The notes beneath the pieces were generated by a model, which saw nothing but the letters and a program-made list of their open reading frames with translations, did no database searches and was not told the origin of the DNA. From Orobanche coerulescens (taxonomy: Eukaryota; Streptophyta; Magnoliopsida; Lamiales; Orobanchaceae), in assembly GCA_033398695.1 (NCBI GenBank), contig CM065802.1, positions 136,076,096 to 136,140,095 of the forward strand: 64,000 nt of DNA, given 5' to 3'. This document shows positions 1 to 11,728 of this stretch, in pieces (within the stretch, counting starts at the first letter, position 1; every line of letters begins with the position of its first letter). Position numbers and translations under genes: made by a program.

Positions 1-10
1 CTATTCTCTT

Positions 11-176
11 TGTAACGTACGTTACACACATACGTAACGTACGTTACGTCTGCACGTTAGCGCACGTAAGCTACAAGGATTAGCGCACGCTAAGCATGCA
101 TCGATGCTTCTTCTCGATTGACGATCGCCTTGCTCGAGGGTATAACGCACGTAATGCATAGAGCTTAACGACGTTA
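11..176. promoter_or_regulatory. Element A 3' LTR, second palindrome array
   Basis: TAACGTACGTTA, TAGCGCACGTAA and related 12-mers repeat at 22-23 bp. On the minus strand this second array lies about 600 bp downstream of the TATA box, so it would sit in the transcribed part of the LTR. The same array is at about 5559-5722 in the other LTR (sites at 5559, 5581, 5604, 5627, 5688, 5711). Confidence 0.6.
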
Positions 177-770
177 TATTCACACATATCTCACTCATGT
201 GAATCGGAATAACCCTATGGTGTTGATGTCTACGAATTCCTGTTATCCTCCCATCATAAGACTCACTCCAAATATTGATTATAGATCCTCAAAGGTAGTT
301 CGAAAATGCGAGGTTGTTACCAACATTAAGTCTATGATCATTATGGAAACACCATACAATATGGTTTATTAATCTCGAAATTTTACCTTACTTGATTATC
401 ATAACAAGAGTCTGATTATAACGTTCTTAACTCGGGTAACTAAAGCATGAACATTCCAACTTCCAAAAACATGGTGTTCGGATAAAAATCATCTATGGAG
501 CTTAATAATCCCGGTGGTATGTTCATAACATCCTTAAGAACACGAATTCAAGGTTGAGGTAGCCTTAACATACCTTAATATGAAAGAAACGCAGAGACAA
601 GAGGTAGCATCCAACTTCGATTGCTTGAATGTCAATCCAAGATGTTTCGTAACTTAAATGATCGAGTCTACGCGTTCTATATGTGTTTTAGAGGGCTGGA
701 GACCCTCTAGAAATGGAGGAAAACGAATTACAAGTGAAAGGGACGAAGAGAAATGAAATGGGGTGTTGTC

Positions 771-1170
771 CATATATATAATATCTTGAGATTTACGTAC
801 GTTAGCCTTAGCCATTTACGTACGTAATCGACTTAGCGCACGCTACCCTTCGATCTTAGCGACGCCATCGCTCACCGATAGCCATCGTCTCGATCCGTAC
901 TAGCTTACGTACGTTACTCCCTATGCATTACGTACGTAAGCTACACACATTAGCGTACGCTAGTTACAAACCTTAGCGTACGTTAACACCCGTTGACCCT
1001 AAAACTGTCCAGGTTCATCCGCGGGAATCTTTCCGAGCCCCACCACCAGCCGTCCATGTGCTAGCCAGCATGTTCAATAATTGACCTCCTTACGTACGCT
1101 ACGTCTAGCTCGTAGCGTACGCTATTTCCAGTTCGTAACGTACGTTACGCTTACCTGTTAGCGTGCGTTA
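771..1170 (-). promoter_or_regulatory. Element A 3' LTR promoter: phased CGTACG palindrome array and TATA box
   Basis: Reading on the minus strand, palindromes such as TAGCGTACGCTA and TTACGTACGTAA begin at 1159, 1136, 1113, 1090, then 974, 951, 928, 905, 857, 834, 816 and 793. Most neighbours within a group are exactly 23 bp apart. The array ends about 10-20 bp before a TATATATA stretch at about 771-783, a plausible TATA box. The arrangement suggests an upstream activating or silencing region; what binds it is unknown. ACGT cores are compatible with bZIP proteins, but that is inference. Confidence 0.7.
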
Positions 1171-1326
1171 CGACGTAGTTGCATGTGAAGGATTCAAGGT
1201 TGATATTATCATGCATGAGGATACGAATACGGAAACGGTCGTACTTCGATTATTGATAGCACCATTTCAGGTAATACAGGGTTCAAATACAGATGAAAAT
1301 ACCCAACAATTTATCCGGATATTACA

Positions 1327-1345
1327 TACTATCCCTCTTAAAAGA
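1327..1345 (-). other. Element A polypurine tract
   Basis: On the minus strand a purine-rich run (TTTTAAGAGGGATAGTA) directly precedes the TGTAATA start of the 3' LTR. This is the usual plus-strand priming site. The same arrangement is seen in elements D, E and C. Confidence 0.7.
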
Positions 1346-2006
1346 AGTTTCGTCCCGAAACTTAAAGTAGAGTGGTGGAACAACCAAGAAAAAGTAACTA
1401 CTTGCTCAGCCCCAAAACATCATGAGCGATGCGCGAATACAAGGTTCTAAAAATACAATGATTGGACCTAGGAAGTATCGTGCACGTCAATTGAGGCGAT
1501 AAATTACACGTGAACATGAGAAGTTAGAGTGGAGAAGTAAAAGCTCACAGATTTAAAGAAATTCATAAACGGCTCAGACGTACTAAAATCGCGTGTCGAG
1601 CTCGACCCACCATATTCAAGTTCATAACACATTGGAAATATTAACCGCACGAGTGGGAACAAATAGTTTCGAACAAAATTTTGCAAAGATTAAGTTCATA
1701 TGTGAATAAACCACAATAATTCACGAGTCTAACAAATCGATTCAATTTCGCTCGATCGCGTAGGTTCAGTAGAACATGGTAGTTTAAAATTGTCAAGAGG
1801 GTCACAGATGAATCATCAACAATGAAAGTCTCCCAACACCGAAAATACTAAGAAGAGTATGGGTATTACGTTCCCCCATACTAAGAAGACATGTCAGCCC
1901 CGAAACTGAAAACAGCAGGAGTTGGAAACGAAAAGCAATTAAAATGAAAAACGATCAAAGTCCCGATTGTTGGAAACAGCAACGACTAGAACACAGTACA
2001 AAATCT
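1346..2006. other. Element A internal, between gag and polypurine tract: no gene seen
   Basis: AT-rich sequence downstream of gag. No pol-like reading frame could be recognised on either strand; the short ORFs here show no domain signature. Confidence 0.6.
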
Positions 2007-2522
2007 TCATTCGCCTATGATAGGCTCTTCAGCAGAAGACATAAGGTTTTGGGACATTCTCCGGCCACTTTCTCTGCTCACCGACAGAGTAGCATTCTTT
2101 GCCAATTCGGAAATTATCTCACAATGTTTCTCCCGGTGGCCTTCACACCCGCACCGATGACAAGTCAAGAGTGGTGAGGGACAGTTTACACGGATGTGTC
2201 CCGTACGGTTGCAGTTGAAGCACACTCTCTTCTTACCGGGAGTCACTGATGCTGGTTGGGGATTCCCAATGCTCATTCTCGACCGCGAAGACGACGTAGT
2301 CGAACGACGTGGGGGTTTGAGAACCTTAGTCTCGTCACCGCCCAAAAATTTTCCAGATGTCCTCGGTCTCTTTTCTCCGCTCGTTGGCTCGGTCACTGAG
2401 GAGGTTTCATAGGTTATCGTCTGATCTTGATATTCCTTCACCGCAACATGAATCGTTGTCGTACGAACCACCTCACCGCTTCCGCTTCCTATATCACGTC
2501 TACGTCCGCCAAGGCTCGTCAT
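2007..2522 (-). CDS. gag: Partial gag of element A with two CCHC zinc knuckles, capsid core missing
   Basis: About 171 codons if translation starts at the ATG at 2522 (the open frame extends to 2591). The product begins with a short N-terminus, has a Ser/Arg/Thr-rich linker, then two CCHC knuckles (CFNCNRTGHIRVNC and CHRCGCEGHREKHC) at about 2135-2235. Zinc knuckles bind genomic RNA during packaging. Compared with the gag of element B, the whole capsid-type domain between N-terminus and linker is absent, so this protein could bind RNA but probably not form a particle alone. The start is chosen because the residues after it resemble the start of other gag proteins here. It is a deletion derivative, not necessarily a dead gene. 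Confidence 0.65.
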   Translation of the reverse strand: MTSLGGRRRDIGSGSGEVVRTTTIHVAVKEYQDQTITYETSSVTEPTSGEKRPRTSGKFLGGDETKVLKPPRRSTTSSSRSRMSIGNPQPASVTPGKKRVCFNCNRTGHIRVNCPSPLLTCHRCGCEGHREKHCEIISELAKNATLSVSRESGRRMSQNLMSSAEEPIIGE

Positions 2523-3590
2523 GCTAATGCAGATAGTACCGTTTATTGTTATCACATAGTCGGTTATACGGTATACCACAATTATCAACATAAGGTTAGT
2601 TTAGAATCCTTAGAATAACGGTAATATCGTAAAGCACGAAATTTTCTGAAATCAACTTCCAGTCCCTCGTCTAGGATGATCATTATGCGTATGCTTTTAA
2701 AAAATTTTGAAACAAAAGCCGAATCACGTTGTGCTCAAAACTTGTAAGTACTGTCCTTTGTTTTGGAAGAGGAAGTTTATACAATGACTCTAAAAAAATT
2801 TATTTTCGAGTAATGCCTACAAGAAAATTAAAAATCGAATTGTAACTAATTTGAAATATTTCAAAAGTGTTGAGTCCCAAATACCATAATTTTGAAAATC
2901 CTTCCTCTTCTACCAAAATGTTTATTCGAAAGAACTCTTCACCAAAATACGTGACCATTCGACACGACTACATTAAATCATGAGGTTTACAATGCTAGGA
3001 AAATTTCAAAACACTACTTTGAAATGTTCGTAATTCGGCCCTAAATATTACATGCCGGATTACGCACCGAACCTACTGTGCTAAAAACCATTTAAAAATC
3101 ATTTCAAAATATGCCAAAAAGCCGATGACGGTAGCATTTTCCAAAACTTACAAAATCATTTGTAAAATATTAAATACCGTCATAAAAATACCGTGAAAAT
3201 GTGCGAGACTAAAATGCCAAAATGTCAAAAGTCATTTCACAATACCCACGCAGCGGATAAAATTAACACTCAAAGATTTATCCTACTGAAATGCAGAAAT
3301 CGATAAATATGTTCGACTACCGAAGTATACTACATAACCATTCTCACTCGATGCGTATATGTAGGTGATATCGTAAAACAATATAATCTCTAACAAGTTC
3401 AAACCCTAGGTTCACGTTTAAGCACAATATAATCAAATACGTATGTAAGGGGACTTACGATTCGGGAGGCTTACCATCACGGATTGCTTGAAGATGATGT
3501 TGGAACCACGATACTAATCACAACTCTGACGCGCGCGACTTACACAAGACATGGACTTGACCCAACGGCCTAGGTTTTTCGCAAACCTAA
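2523..3590 (-). other. Element A untranslated leader between primer binding site and gag
   Basis: About 1 kb, A/T-rich with many short A or T runs. No coding signature seen. Similar in position and composition to the long leader of element B (28796-30634). Confidence 0.6.
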
Positions 3591-3602
3591 GCTCTGATAC
3601 CA
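3591..3602 (-). other. Element A primer binding site (initiator Met tRNA)
   Basis: On the minus strand the sequence is TGGTATCAGAGC, the standard plant initiator-Met-tRNA primer site, about 5 nt inside the end of the 5' LTR. Confidence 0.85.
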
Positions 3603-3607
3603 TAATT

Positions 3608-6600
3608 TGTAACACCCTCAGAATACATCCGGAAATGTTACACGCCGTAGGCCCTTCTTACAAGGATCTACAAGGCTAAACTCTACTAGACTACAAAATG
3701 ATTGACCGACCGGGGTCAATCTAAATACAACGCAGACCGACAAGGTCGTTAAACAATTCAGAAACAAATGAACTTTACATCTCAATGACAAAAATAAACT
3801 TGAACACAGAAAAGAACGACAACTCAATTTAATAAATGAAAACTACACCCATGCAAGGGTGAATACTCGAACGACAGAGAAATACCGACCAAAATGAAAC
3901 AAAAGAAAAGACTCTAACTCTGGTGTGATTAGTATCATTGTCCTCCATCTCCTTCCCAGCCAATCCTGTGACTGCTCCCGAGCTGCCAAAACCTGAGCGC
4001 ATAACAGGCACCCACCCCCCGAAAACTAGGGGGTTAGCAAACTGGAATTTTGCTAGTGCAAGTACATAACACACAAGATATACGAATAATAATAACACAA
4101 AACTCAACAGTCGTGAAACCTTAACACGAACCACACATTCAAATGGTCAACACAGAATAGTATTACATACACAAGGTGAAAGATAATCACATTTTCATAT
4201 TCTCCGTACAGAACATAACACCAATAAAACTTTAAACGAGCCCAAGGAGTCAGAGAAATCCCTTTTTATAAAAGGAAAAGTATTTTGATAAGAAAGTTCG
4301 AAAACATTAATATTGACTCGAGCCATCTAGGGGTTTTGAAAATCAAATGAAAATACTTTAGAAAATACTTCAAAAGCTCTCGGGTCCTTGACCCAACATG
4401 TGGAAAACAATTTGCAAGAAAACTATCACAACGTTATTCGGGGTCCTCGACCCAAATGATAAAACACTATCACAAGTGAATCATTACAACATCTCACGGG
4501 GTTCTCGGCCCAATCCAAATAATATCATCACGAGATCAAATCTCAACATCTCACGGGGTCCTCGACCCAATACACAGAATAATCAACACAGTACAATCAA
4601 AGGCACAACCTCTCATTCGACAAATCCTACTCAAGACCCCTGATTAATTAACCCTGAGATCTCACAAATATCCTTGGTTAATTAACCCCGATACCAACAT
4701 TTAAAACAAATTGGAACGAACTCCAGAAAAACAATCCGAGGTCTACTTCTATAACAACATTAAATGCTAGTTGCAAAGATTTAAATTTCAAAATCATTTG
4801 ATAACGGGGTCTTAGCTATCACTCAAATATCCGTTACCAATAAGCCCGCCAGCGCCTCCCTTACACACTGTACCGGCGTTCACTCCACTATATTGGCCGC
4901 CCATTGCACATGTCACCGCGTCGGCGTTCACTCCCACAGAGCGCCTGCTCGCGCATTAAGTAACACCGGTGTTCACCAATCATATGGAGCCGCTCATTGC
5001 AGCGTACAACAGGCCGGAGTGCACGCCCGCCTCGAGGTACCCGGATATGACGTCTCCCATAACAAGTATTCACATTATTACAAATACCAAGCACACAGTC
5101 AACCGTTGCAACAATTATCAAATCAGTTCATCAATCCACATAATTTATTCGCCAGTACGCAACTACGCAAAATAAACAATAACTCGCACGTTATTCATCA
5201 AGACTTAGCACATTAGGCCTTCAACACTATCAATTAATACTACATAATTATCCACACATATCTATATATATATATAATATAAATATAGATATTCATAACA
5301 TGATTCATAAACTTCAGCAACAATGATTTCACGTAATTATAATTCGTATATCAAGGTACTTGCCTTGGTAATCTCTCGCGAATACTCCGGAAATACAGTT
5401 GATTGGAACAATCCAGAACTCCAACGAAAACGACGATCGGAGAGGCTCAACACTAGATTATCGTAGGAAATTCGTCCTTAATATCCTATCATAAAATAAA
5501 CAACCACTCACACAAGGAAAAGCATAAAAAGATGGCCGAACCCTAACTGTTCTCTTCGTAACGTACGTTACACACAGACGTAACGTACGTTACGTCTGCA
5601 CGTTAGCGCACGTAAGCTACAAGGATTAGCGCACGCTAAGCATGCATCGGGATTCTTCTCGATTGACGATCGCCTTGCTCGAGGGTATAACGCACGTAAT
5701 GCATAGAGATTAACGTACGTTATATTCACACATATCTCACTCATGTGAATCAGAATAACCCTATGGTATTGATGTCTACGAATTCCCGGTTAATCCTCCC
5801 ATCATAAGACTCACTCCAAATATTGATTATAGATCCTCAAAGGTAGTTCGGAAAATCTGAGGTTGTTACCAACATTAAGTCTATGATCATTATGGAAACA
5901 CCATACAATATGGTTTATTAATCTCAGAATTTTACCTTACTTGATTATCATAACAAGAGTCGGACTATAACGTTCTTAACTCGGGTAACTAAAGCATGAA
6001 CATTCCAACTTCCAAAAACATGGTGTTCGGATAAAAATCATCTATGGAGCTTAATAATCCCGGTGGTATGTTCATAACATCCTTAAGAACACGAATTCAA
6101 GGTTGAGGTAGCCTTAACATACCTTAATATAAAAGAAACGCAGAGACAAGAGGTAGCATCCAACTTCGATTGCTTGAATGTCAATCCAAGATGTTTTGTA
6201 ACTTAAATGATCGAGTCTACGTGTTCTATATGTGTTTTAGAGGGCTGGAGACCCTCTAGAAATGGAGGAAAACGAATTACAAGTGAAAGGGACGAAGAGA
6301 AATGAAATGGGTTGTTGTCCATATATATAATATCTTGAGATTTACGTACGTTAGCCTTAGCCATTTACGTACGTAATCGACTTAGCGCACGCTACCCTTC
6401 GATCTTAGCGTACGCTATCGTTCACTGATAGCTTACTGTCTCGTTCTGTACTAGCTTACGTACGTTACTCCCTATGCATTACGTACGTAAGCTACACACA
6501 TTAGCGTACGCTAGTTACAAACCTTAGCGTACGTTAACACCCGTTGACCCTAAAACTGTCCAGGTTCATCCGCGGGAATCTTTCCGAGCCCCACCACCAG

Positions 6601-6877
6601 CCGTCCATGTGCTAGCCAGCATGTTCAATAATTGACCTCCTTACGTACGCTACGTCTAGCTCGTAGCGTACGCTATTTCCAGTTCGTAACGTACGTTACG
6701 CTTACCTGTTAGCGTGCGTTACGACGTAGTTGCATGTGAAGGATTAAAGGTTGATATTATCATGCATGAGGATACGAATACGGAAACGGTCGTACTTCGA
6801 TTATTGATAGCACCTTTTCAGGTAATACAGGGTTCAAATACAGATGAAAATACCCCACAATTTATCCGGATATTACA
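3608..6877 (-). repeat. Element A 5' LTR (3270 bp)
   Basis: Bounded by TGTAACACC at 3608 (next to the primer site) and TATTACA at 6877. It contains a promoter array (about 6340-6725), a TATA-like run at about 6320-6331, a second array (about 5559-5722), diverged tandem repeats around GGGTCCTCGACCC-like units (about 4370-4640) and CGGCGTTCACTC-like units (about 4870-5050), and a CCCC/GGGG hairpin at about 4015-4035. ORFs within it are not conserved coding sequence. Confidence 0.85.
6320..6730 (-). promoter_or_regulatory. Element A 5' LTR promoter: phased palindromes and TATA box
   Basis: Same array as at 771-1170, with one decayed site of that copy intact here (TAGCGTACGCTA near 6406). The TATATATAA run at 6321-6330 lies just downstream on the minus strand. 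Confidence 0.7.
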
Positions 6878-7799
6878 GACATGGCTAAATAACGAACCAT
6901 TAGACCGAGTTGGTCTTTCACCACAAACATACAACTTAACTTCATATACATCTCTATTTCAAAACTCATGCCCGCACAGGGGGTCAAAATACAACAACAC
7001 TCCCATACAGCGGGAAAACATTACAGCAGAAAAGTAAATACATTACGACCACCAGTACCAAGTACTAGTCTTCATGTGATTAGTGTCATTTGTCTTCCAT
7101 CATCCTTCGTACCGATCCTGTGATTAGCTCCCCAAGAACCTGCATGTACCTGGATGTAATACAGACATCCACCCCCTGATTTCTCGGGGGTTAGCAAAAT
7201 TCCACTATTTTGCTAGTGCAAGTATTCAAGTCATATCAAATATACCACACAAATACCAGTCATATCAAACCAACAACAACAACAAGATTTAAGAGGATTT
7301 TTCCGAGGGTTTTAATATTTGTAAAATGCTTCACGTCATTAAAATATGAATTATCTCCTCATCATTTTAAAGAGAATTCCGAAAAGTCTTTTAGGACCTC
7401 AAGTCCTTGAAAGTAATATATATCAGCTCGGGAGTTTTAGAAAATGACAGAAAACCTTTTGGGACTTCAGTCCAAGTATATAAAACCTTTTCAAGACAAT
7501 TGGGTCTCGGCCCATAGTCATTTTCCATAAAGCATCCTTTACATAATTGTTAGGGTCTCACCCCAAATTTTCTTCAAACGACAATGCACAATAACAAGGT
7601 CCAATTTCCCACACCAAAGTATTACAACCAAGGAACTAAACACGTACGAACATATTCTAGTGCCATTCTAGCCAAGTACCAAGACCCTATATATAATGTA
7701 TCTCAACATCGAGAACAAAAACGTTGTGATATTCCGGACATATCACAGTTATCGAAAACATCAATATCATCATCATGACGAAAACTACACCTGGTAACC

Positions 7800-7925
7800 C
7801 GTGACCATACCCATTAGTATCGGCCCCCAGAGGCCCCGTCGGACCCTCTCCGGGTGGGAAACCACTTCCGCGGCCGTACCCATTAGTATCGGCCCCCAGA
7901 GGCCCCGTCAGACCCTCCCCGGGTG
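7800..7925. repeat. Tandem duplication in LTR G
   Basis: Two copies of about 62 bp, each containing CCCATTAGTATCGGCCCC and CCCCGTC.GACCCTC, differing at a few bases. Equivalent G/C-rich tandem units occur at the same relative place in the LTRs of A, B and C. Confidence 0.7.
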
Positions 7926-8854
7926 GAAGAACAACAACACACACACGTTTACAAAACTCCATGTCTCGATAGTTAATCACAATATATACAGTCAAGGCAC
8001 TTGCTAGAATGACCACTCACTGACACATGACCACGACCAAAGGCTGACGCAGCTGCAAACCATTTCTACAATACGTCAATACCACAAGGTATCCATGAGC
8101 AACACATTCAACACTTAATATATTCAAAGATTAACGACACGACTTCCCAACAACTTAACCATCCTAGATGCACCTATACCCATCAACAAATATATGAACC
8201 AATCGACTAATCTCGACAAACTCAATCCCATAATACACAATTAATAAATCCGAGTCAACCACCATTCACAATTTACATAACATCAATTCATGAGATATGA
8301 GTCGTATAGGCAAGAATACTTGCCTCGGTGATTGACACGCAAAAACTCCGGTGAACACGGCTTGATAGGTGAACCACTACAACCTTCAACCTCCGAAGAA
8401 ACAACAGAAACACGATCACTATGTATATAGGAACCATTTTCAGCGGACACCCAACACCTAAAGGGAAAACCATTGAGACATTTAATCGAACATTAAATGT
8501 TCACGGTTCCTCAAGAACACCAAAATCATCAACCGGCTTGAACGAAGCGAAACTATGAATATACAATCCGTAGAATGTATCAAAGACAATGTTTAACAAT
8601 GATCGATTTATAAAAACTGAATTAGAAACGAGATAAGAACAAAATCCCCAAAAAGGTCAACTTTAGGGAAATCAAGAAAATACCTCGATCCGACGAAGAA
8701 CAACTGATTAGATGATGTTACAATCACCTAAGACCCTCCAAAACAAGTTGGAATTGAGTAGAATCAACCAATAATCCAAATCCTAGCCTCACCGTCCGCC
8801 GACCGCGAGAAGAGGAGAAGAAAGGGAGAAAATGAGGTGAAACCCGTCGCCCAG

Positions 8855-9030
8855 CTATTAAATAGCCGGACGTGTTACGGCCATAACACATAGGGCATTA
8901 CGGCCGTAACCCAACTCTCGGGTTTTCTGCCCAAAATGCAAGGGTGTGTTAAGGCCGTTACCAAGAAGCCATTGCGGCCGTAACACCCACCACCTTACGA
9001 CCGTAACATATTGCAGGTTATAGCCGTAAC
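8855..9030 (-). promoter_or_regulatory. LTR G promoter: phased CGGCCG palindromes and TATA-like box
   Basis: 12-mers of type TTACGGCCGTAA begin at 8875, 8898, 8949, 8972, 8995 and 9018. All close neighbours are 23 bp apart; the one gap is 51 bp. On the minus strand the array is followed by CTATTTAATAG (8854-8864), a TATA-like box. Confidence 0.65.
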
Positions 9031-9505
9031 CTGCATTCTGGCAGCAGATTCCATTTTACTGCCCGACCAGCTCCGAACGACCCCGAAATGCGATGATTCA
9101 GAAAATTTAACGTAATGCTTACAAAGGATTCTCAACAACGAACAGAAGCGTTAATCGAACATGCAATTCCAACAACAGAAGGTAAGTAAAAACGGGTATG
9201 AAAACAAACGGCCCAAAAGTCCAAAAATCACGATACGAGATCGAATAACAATTCCGAATTTCACAACATGACCACAAATGATAAATGAACTTGTAGGAAC
9301 AACAAAATAACAGTTCCGGGCAAGATTCACAAGAATCGGACCCAAATGCGAAGAAGTCGCAATAATATGCTGATTAACCCGAAACAATATCAAAACTAGC
9401 TCGAATGACAAAAAGTACAGAACAAAACATGTCCAAAATGTGTCAATGAACACAAGCGAGTTACTAGAATCTAAAAATAATGGAATAAAAATTACGGGTA
9501 TTACA

Positions 9506-10672
9506 GTTGCAAGGGCTACGGTTTTTAATGCACAGTTTAGTATTTCCGATTGGATTGTTGCATGGATTCTTCAATGATGTGGTTTTTTTTGTAATGTGTT
9601 AATGAATATATATAATTCTACTAAGCAGTCGGCAATCTTTAATCTTGCAGGAAACTCCACGCCTAGAATCAGAAGGTGTAAACAACGAAAATGTCGGTAT
9701 TTCCTCTAAAAAGACAACCAAGAACAACCATATGAAAGAAGAAAATAAAAGATGTTGATCTACCATTAGAAGCCTCATCAAATTGTCATACTAATCCCAT
9801 GAAGAATAGATTTCCCGATCGACACCATCAATCACTTTGCTAAATTCATTCGAGGAAGGAGACGATGATAAAAAGACTGGAGTTAGAGATAAATAAACTT
9901 AAGATGAAATAAAAAGATTTGATTTAAAAAAAAATGAAACATCAGGCCACCGAACAGAAAATGAGATTGAAAATCATAAGTTTGAAAATAGCAAATGGCA
10001 AACTCTATTTAATAAGGGAATCATAGTTGCAAATGTAAATGCATATGAATGGACGAGTGAGGACTTAGGGAACGTGAGGAAACTGGGAGTACGAATAATG
10101 AAAAATCAGAATGAGGGAGAGGAAATTGATAAGATGTGATATGAAACCAAATATATCTTGGGTTTACCAATTCGGAGAACCAAATCGACCCACAAATGAA
10201 ATTGGTTGAACGTATCACCTCATAAAGAATACTAAGCTCGATGGACCTTACGATCTCTGATACAATGTTATAGGTCCTTTGAGCTCTTTCCCGAGCTCGA
10301 TGGACCTTATGAAGCTCTAGATGAACCAAACATTCGAGCCAAGTGAGCTAACACACTAGATAAGCAAATATATGAGAACTTAATAGAGCTCAACATGCGA
10401 ACCTAAGCTCGTCGGAGAAAGCGAATCTCAATGGGAAAATAATTCAAATTGAACAACTGCACTTGGGAAGGAAATAAAATGTTTCCACTATACGGATTTC
10501 ACGGGATTTCGGACCCCAACTCTCTCAATCAAGAGCCTTGTTCATCAATACATAAGACTCGTATAAAAGGAGGACGAGATTATTCATTTGATTCATCTTT
10601 TACACTCTCTAAAAACTATATTCTTACTCTATCGGATTCTCTCCAAATAATTACATATCTAACTTGAGCGTC
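9506..10672. other. Unassigned region between LTR G and the LINE
   Basis: No domain recognised in any frame. 10561-10569 is a good TATA box (TATAAAAGG) on the plus strand, followed by a pyrimidine-rich leader-like stretch and ACTTGAGCGTCG at about 10661-10672, a motif often seen near the end of plant LTRs. A short inverted relation between two AGCTCGATGGACCTTA stretches (10237 and 10295) is visible. This is probably a fragment of another LTR element, but the ends are not resolved. Confidence 0.35.
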
Positions 10673-11170
10673 GTTTTTTTTGCCAGTCAAAGAAGATATT
10701 ACTGAATCAAAAGCCAAATTTGCATAATATATACCCCAAATCTGTCCAAGAATACATCAGAAGGCTATGTAAAACAACCTTAAGCTCTTACATATTTCCA
10801 ATAATAACTCTAGGATGGGCAAGCCAATCATGAAAAGAATAATTAAAATAAACAGGTTCATTTATAGCAAGCCAACTCCAAAGTCTTGATTTGAGCTCCA
10901 AAAGAGTTTCGTTGTAGAGAGCACCACGTTCTTAAAAATAATAGCATTCCTCCATTTCCAAATGATCCGTATCATACCAAATACATACATCGGCTCTTTT
11001 CCTTTTATTTTCCCTCAAGAAATTGATAAAGACATATAAGTTAGTGAGTATACCCATATGCATTTCCAAAGGAGTCTGGAGCCCCGAGTATATCTCCACC
11101 GAAATAGTGTAGGCAATCTCACATTCAAAAAGCACGTGTTTCCTAATTTTCGTCTCTTGGTGGCATAAAC
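10673..11170 (-). pseudogene. LINE (L1-type) ORF2 C-terminus and 3' end, piece 1 of 3
   Basis: On the minus strand this piece starts at the B insertion point and reads through the end of a zinc-binding reverse-transcriptase-associated (zf-RVT) domain. Visible are CHQETKIRKHVLFECE and, in a shifted frame, IIWKWRNAIIFKN, both typical of plant LINE ORF2 ends. A run of eight T at 10674-10681 is the poly(A) tail of the minus-strand LINE and marks its 3' end. The frame is broken by shifts and stops. Its continuation upstream is 34439-35307 and then 50411 onward. Confidence 0.75.
11166..11170. repeat. Target site duplication of element B, left (TAAAC)
   Basis: Identical 5 bp at 34439-34443 flank the two LTR ends of B, as expected for gypsy integration. 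Removing B restores a CxxC pair in the LINE zinc finger. Confidence 0.9.
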
Positions 11171-11463
11171 TGTAATACCCGAGATTTTTATTTCCAGTTG
11201 CCCTGAATTATTTGTCATTTGGTTCCGGTTATTTTGTTTCGTTATGATTATGTGGGATACGTTTTTTCCATGATGTACGGTATGATGTGTTCTATTGTAA
11301 AGTTCGTCGAGTGAGACTTGTGTCGCATGCGTTTCTTTGATTAAATGCGTGCTTGTGGTATGTTATGCTTTTTGAAATTGCTCATTATTGTTTTGAGTCA
11401 TAGCCGGTGCGTTAGTGTGACCGAGACGTTTTCGAATGTCTAACCGGACTTTCGGAACGATCG

Positions 11464-11728
11464 AGTTTCGACTGTAAGGCCTGGCTGGTTACAGCCGCAA
11501 TGCATGACCGGTTACGACTGTAATGCCATGCCGGTTACGGACGTAAGAGTGAGGCCGAGTATGGCCGTAAGTGAGAGGACTGGTACGGCCGTAAGGGAGA
11601 CCGAGTCACGGCCGCAAGAGTCTATGTGTTACAGCCGCAACTTGCCGATGGTAACGGCCGTATGGTGCCCGAGCAATTTGGGCAATATGCAGGGAGGATC
11701 GGTTACGACCGTAATGGTAGGCCGATTA
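11464..11728 (+). promoter_or_regulatory. Element B LTR1 palindrome array, split by element D
   Basis: TTACGGCCGTAA-type sites at 23-24 bp, continuing at 26801-26873 beyond the D insertion, with the TATA box at 26876-26885. Element D landed inside the array. Confidence 0.65.
11724..11728. repeat. Target site duplication of element D, left (GATTA)
   Basis: Repeated at 26801-26805 immediately after the right LTR of D. The uninterrupted sequence is seen in LTR2 of B at about 32277. Confidence 0.9.

Larger units (their letters stand above)
1..1326 (-). repeat. Element A 3' LTR (partial)
   Basis: Matches 5547-6877 almost base for base and ends in TATTACA (TGTAATA on the minus strand, the usual LTR start), directly followed by the polypurine tract. 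The rest of this LTR lies left of the window. It contains two palindrome arrays and a TATA box, described separately. ORFs here, such as the one around 1163-1450, start inside palindromes and run out of the LTR, and are not taken as genes. Confidence 0.88.
1..6877 (-). mobile_element. Element A: gag-only Ty3/gypsy-like LTR retrotransposon, minus strand, 3' end cut by window
   Basis: Two direct repeats (1-1326 and about 5547-6877, offset about 5,550 bp, near-identical by eye) are parts of its LTRs. On the minus strand the order is 5' LTR (6877 down to 3608), primer binding site (3602-3591), a short internal region of about 2.3 kb, a polypurine tract (about 1342-1327) and the 3' LTR (1326 downwards). 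The internal region encodes only a partial gag with two CCHC zinc knuckles; no protease, reverse transcriptase or integrase is visible. With LTRs of about 3.3 kb this is a non-autonomous element of the TR-GAG/LARD kind. It abuts the unrelated end of truncated LTR G at 6878, so it probably inserted into G; the left target duplication lies outside the window. Confidence 0.85.
6878..9505 (-). repeat. Truncated LTR G (gypsy type, minus strand)
   Basis: Ends with GGGTATTACA at 9505 (TGTAATACCC on the minus strand). The other end is cut at 6878 where element A begins. It shares LTR layout with A and B: a hairpin next to GCTAACCCC, a conserved block (about 7075-7160 here), a tandem duplication of about 62 bp (7800-7925), and a promoter with CGGCCG palindromes. 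No internal region is visible, so it may be a solo LTR or one end of an element that continues left of A. Confidence 0.7.
11171..11728 (+). repeat. Element B LTR1, left part
   Basis: Starts TGTAATACCCGAGATTT; matches LTR2 from 31748. It carries the first part of the CGGCCG palindrome array (about 11464-11728). Interrupted by element D after GATTA. Confidence 0.9.

Noticed and set aside
1163..1450. 95-codon ORF starting MRYDVVACEG, recurring at 6714
   Set aside because: It starts inside an LTR palindrome, runs in the antisense direction of element A, and the two copies diverge completely where the LTR ends.
3591..3602. tRNA gene fragments at the primer sites
   Set aside because: Only 12 bases match the tRNA 3' end, in reverse complement, at LTR borders, as expected for primer sites.
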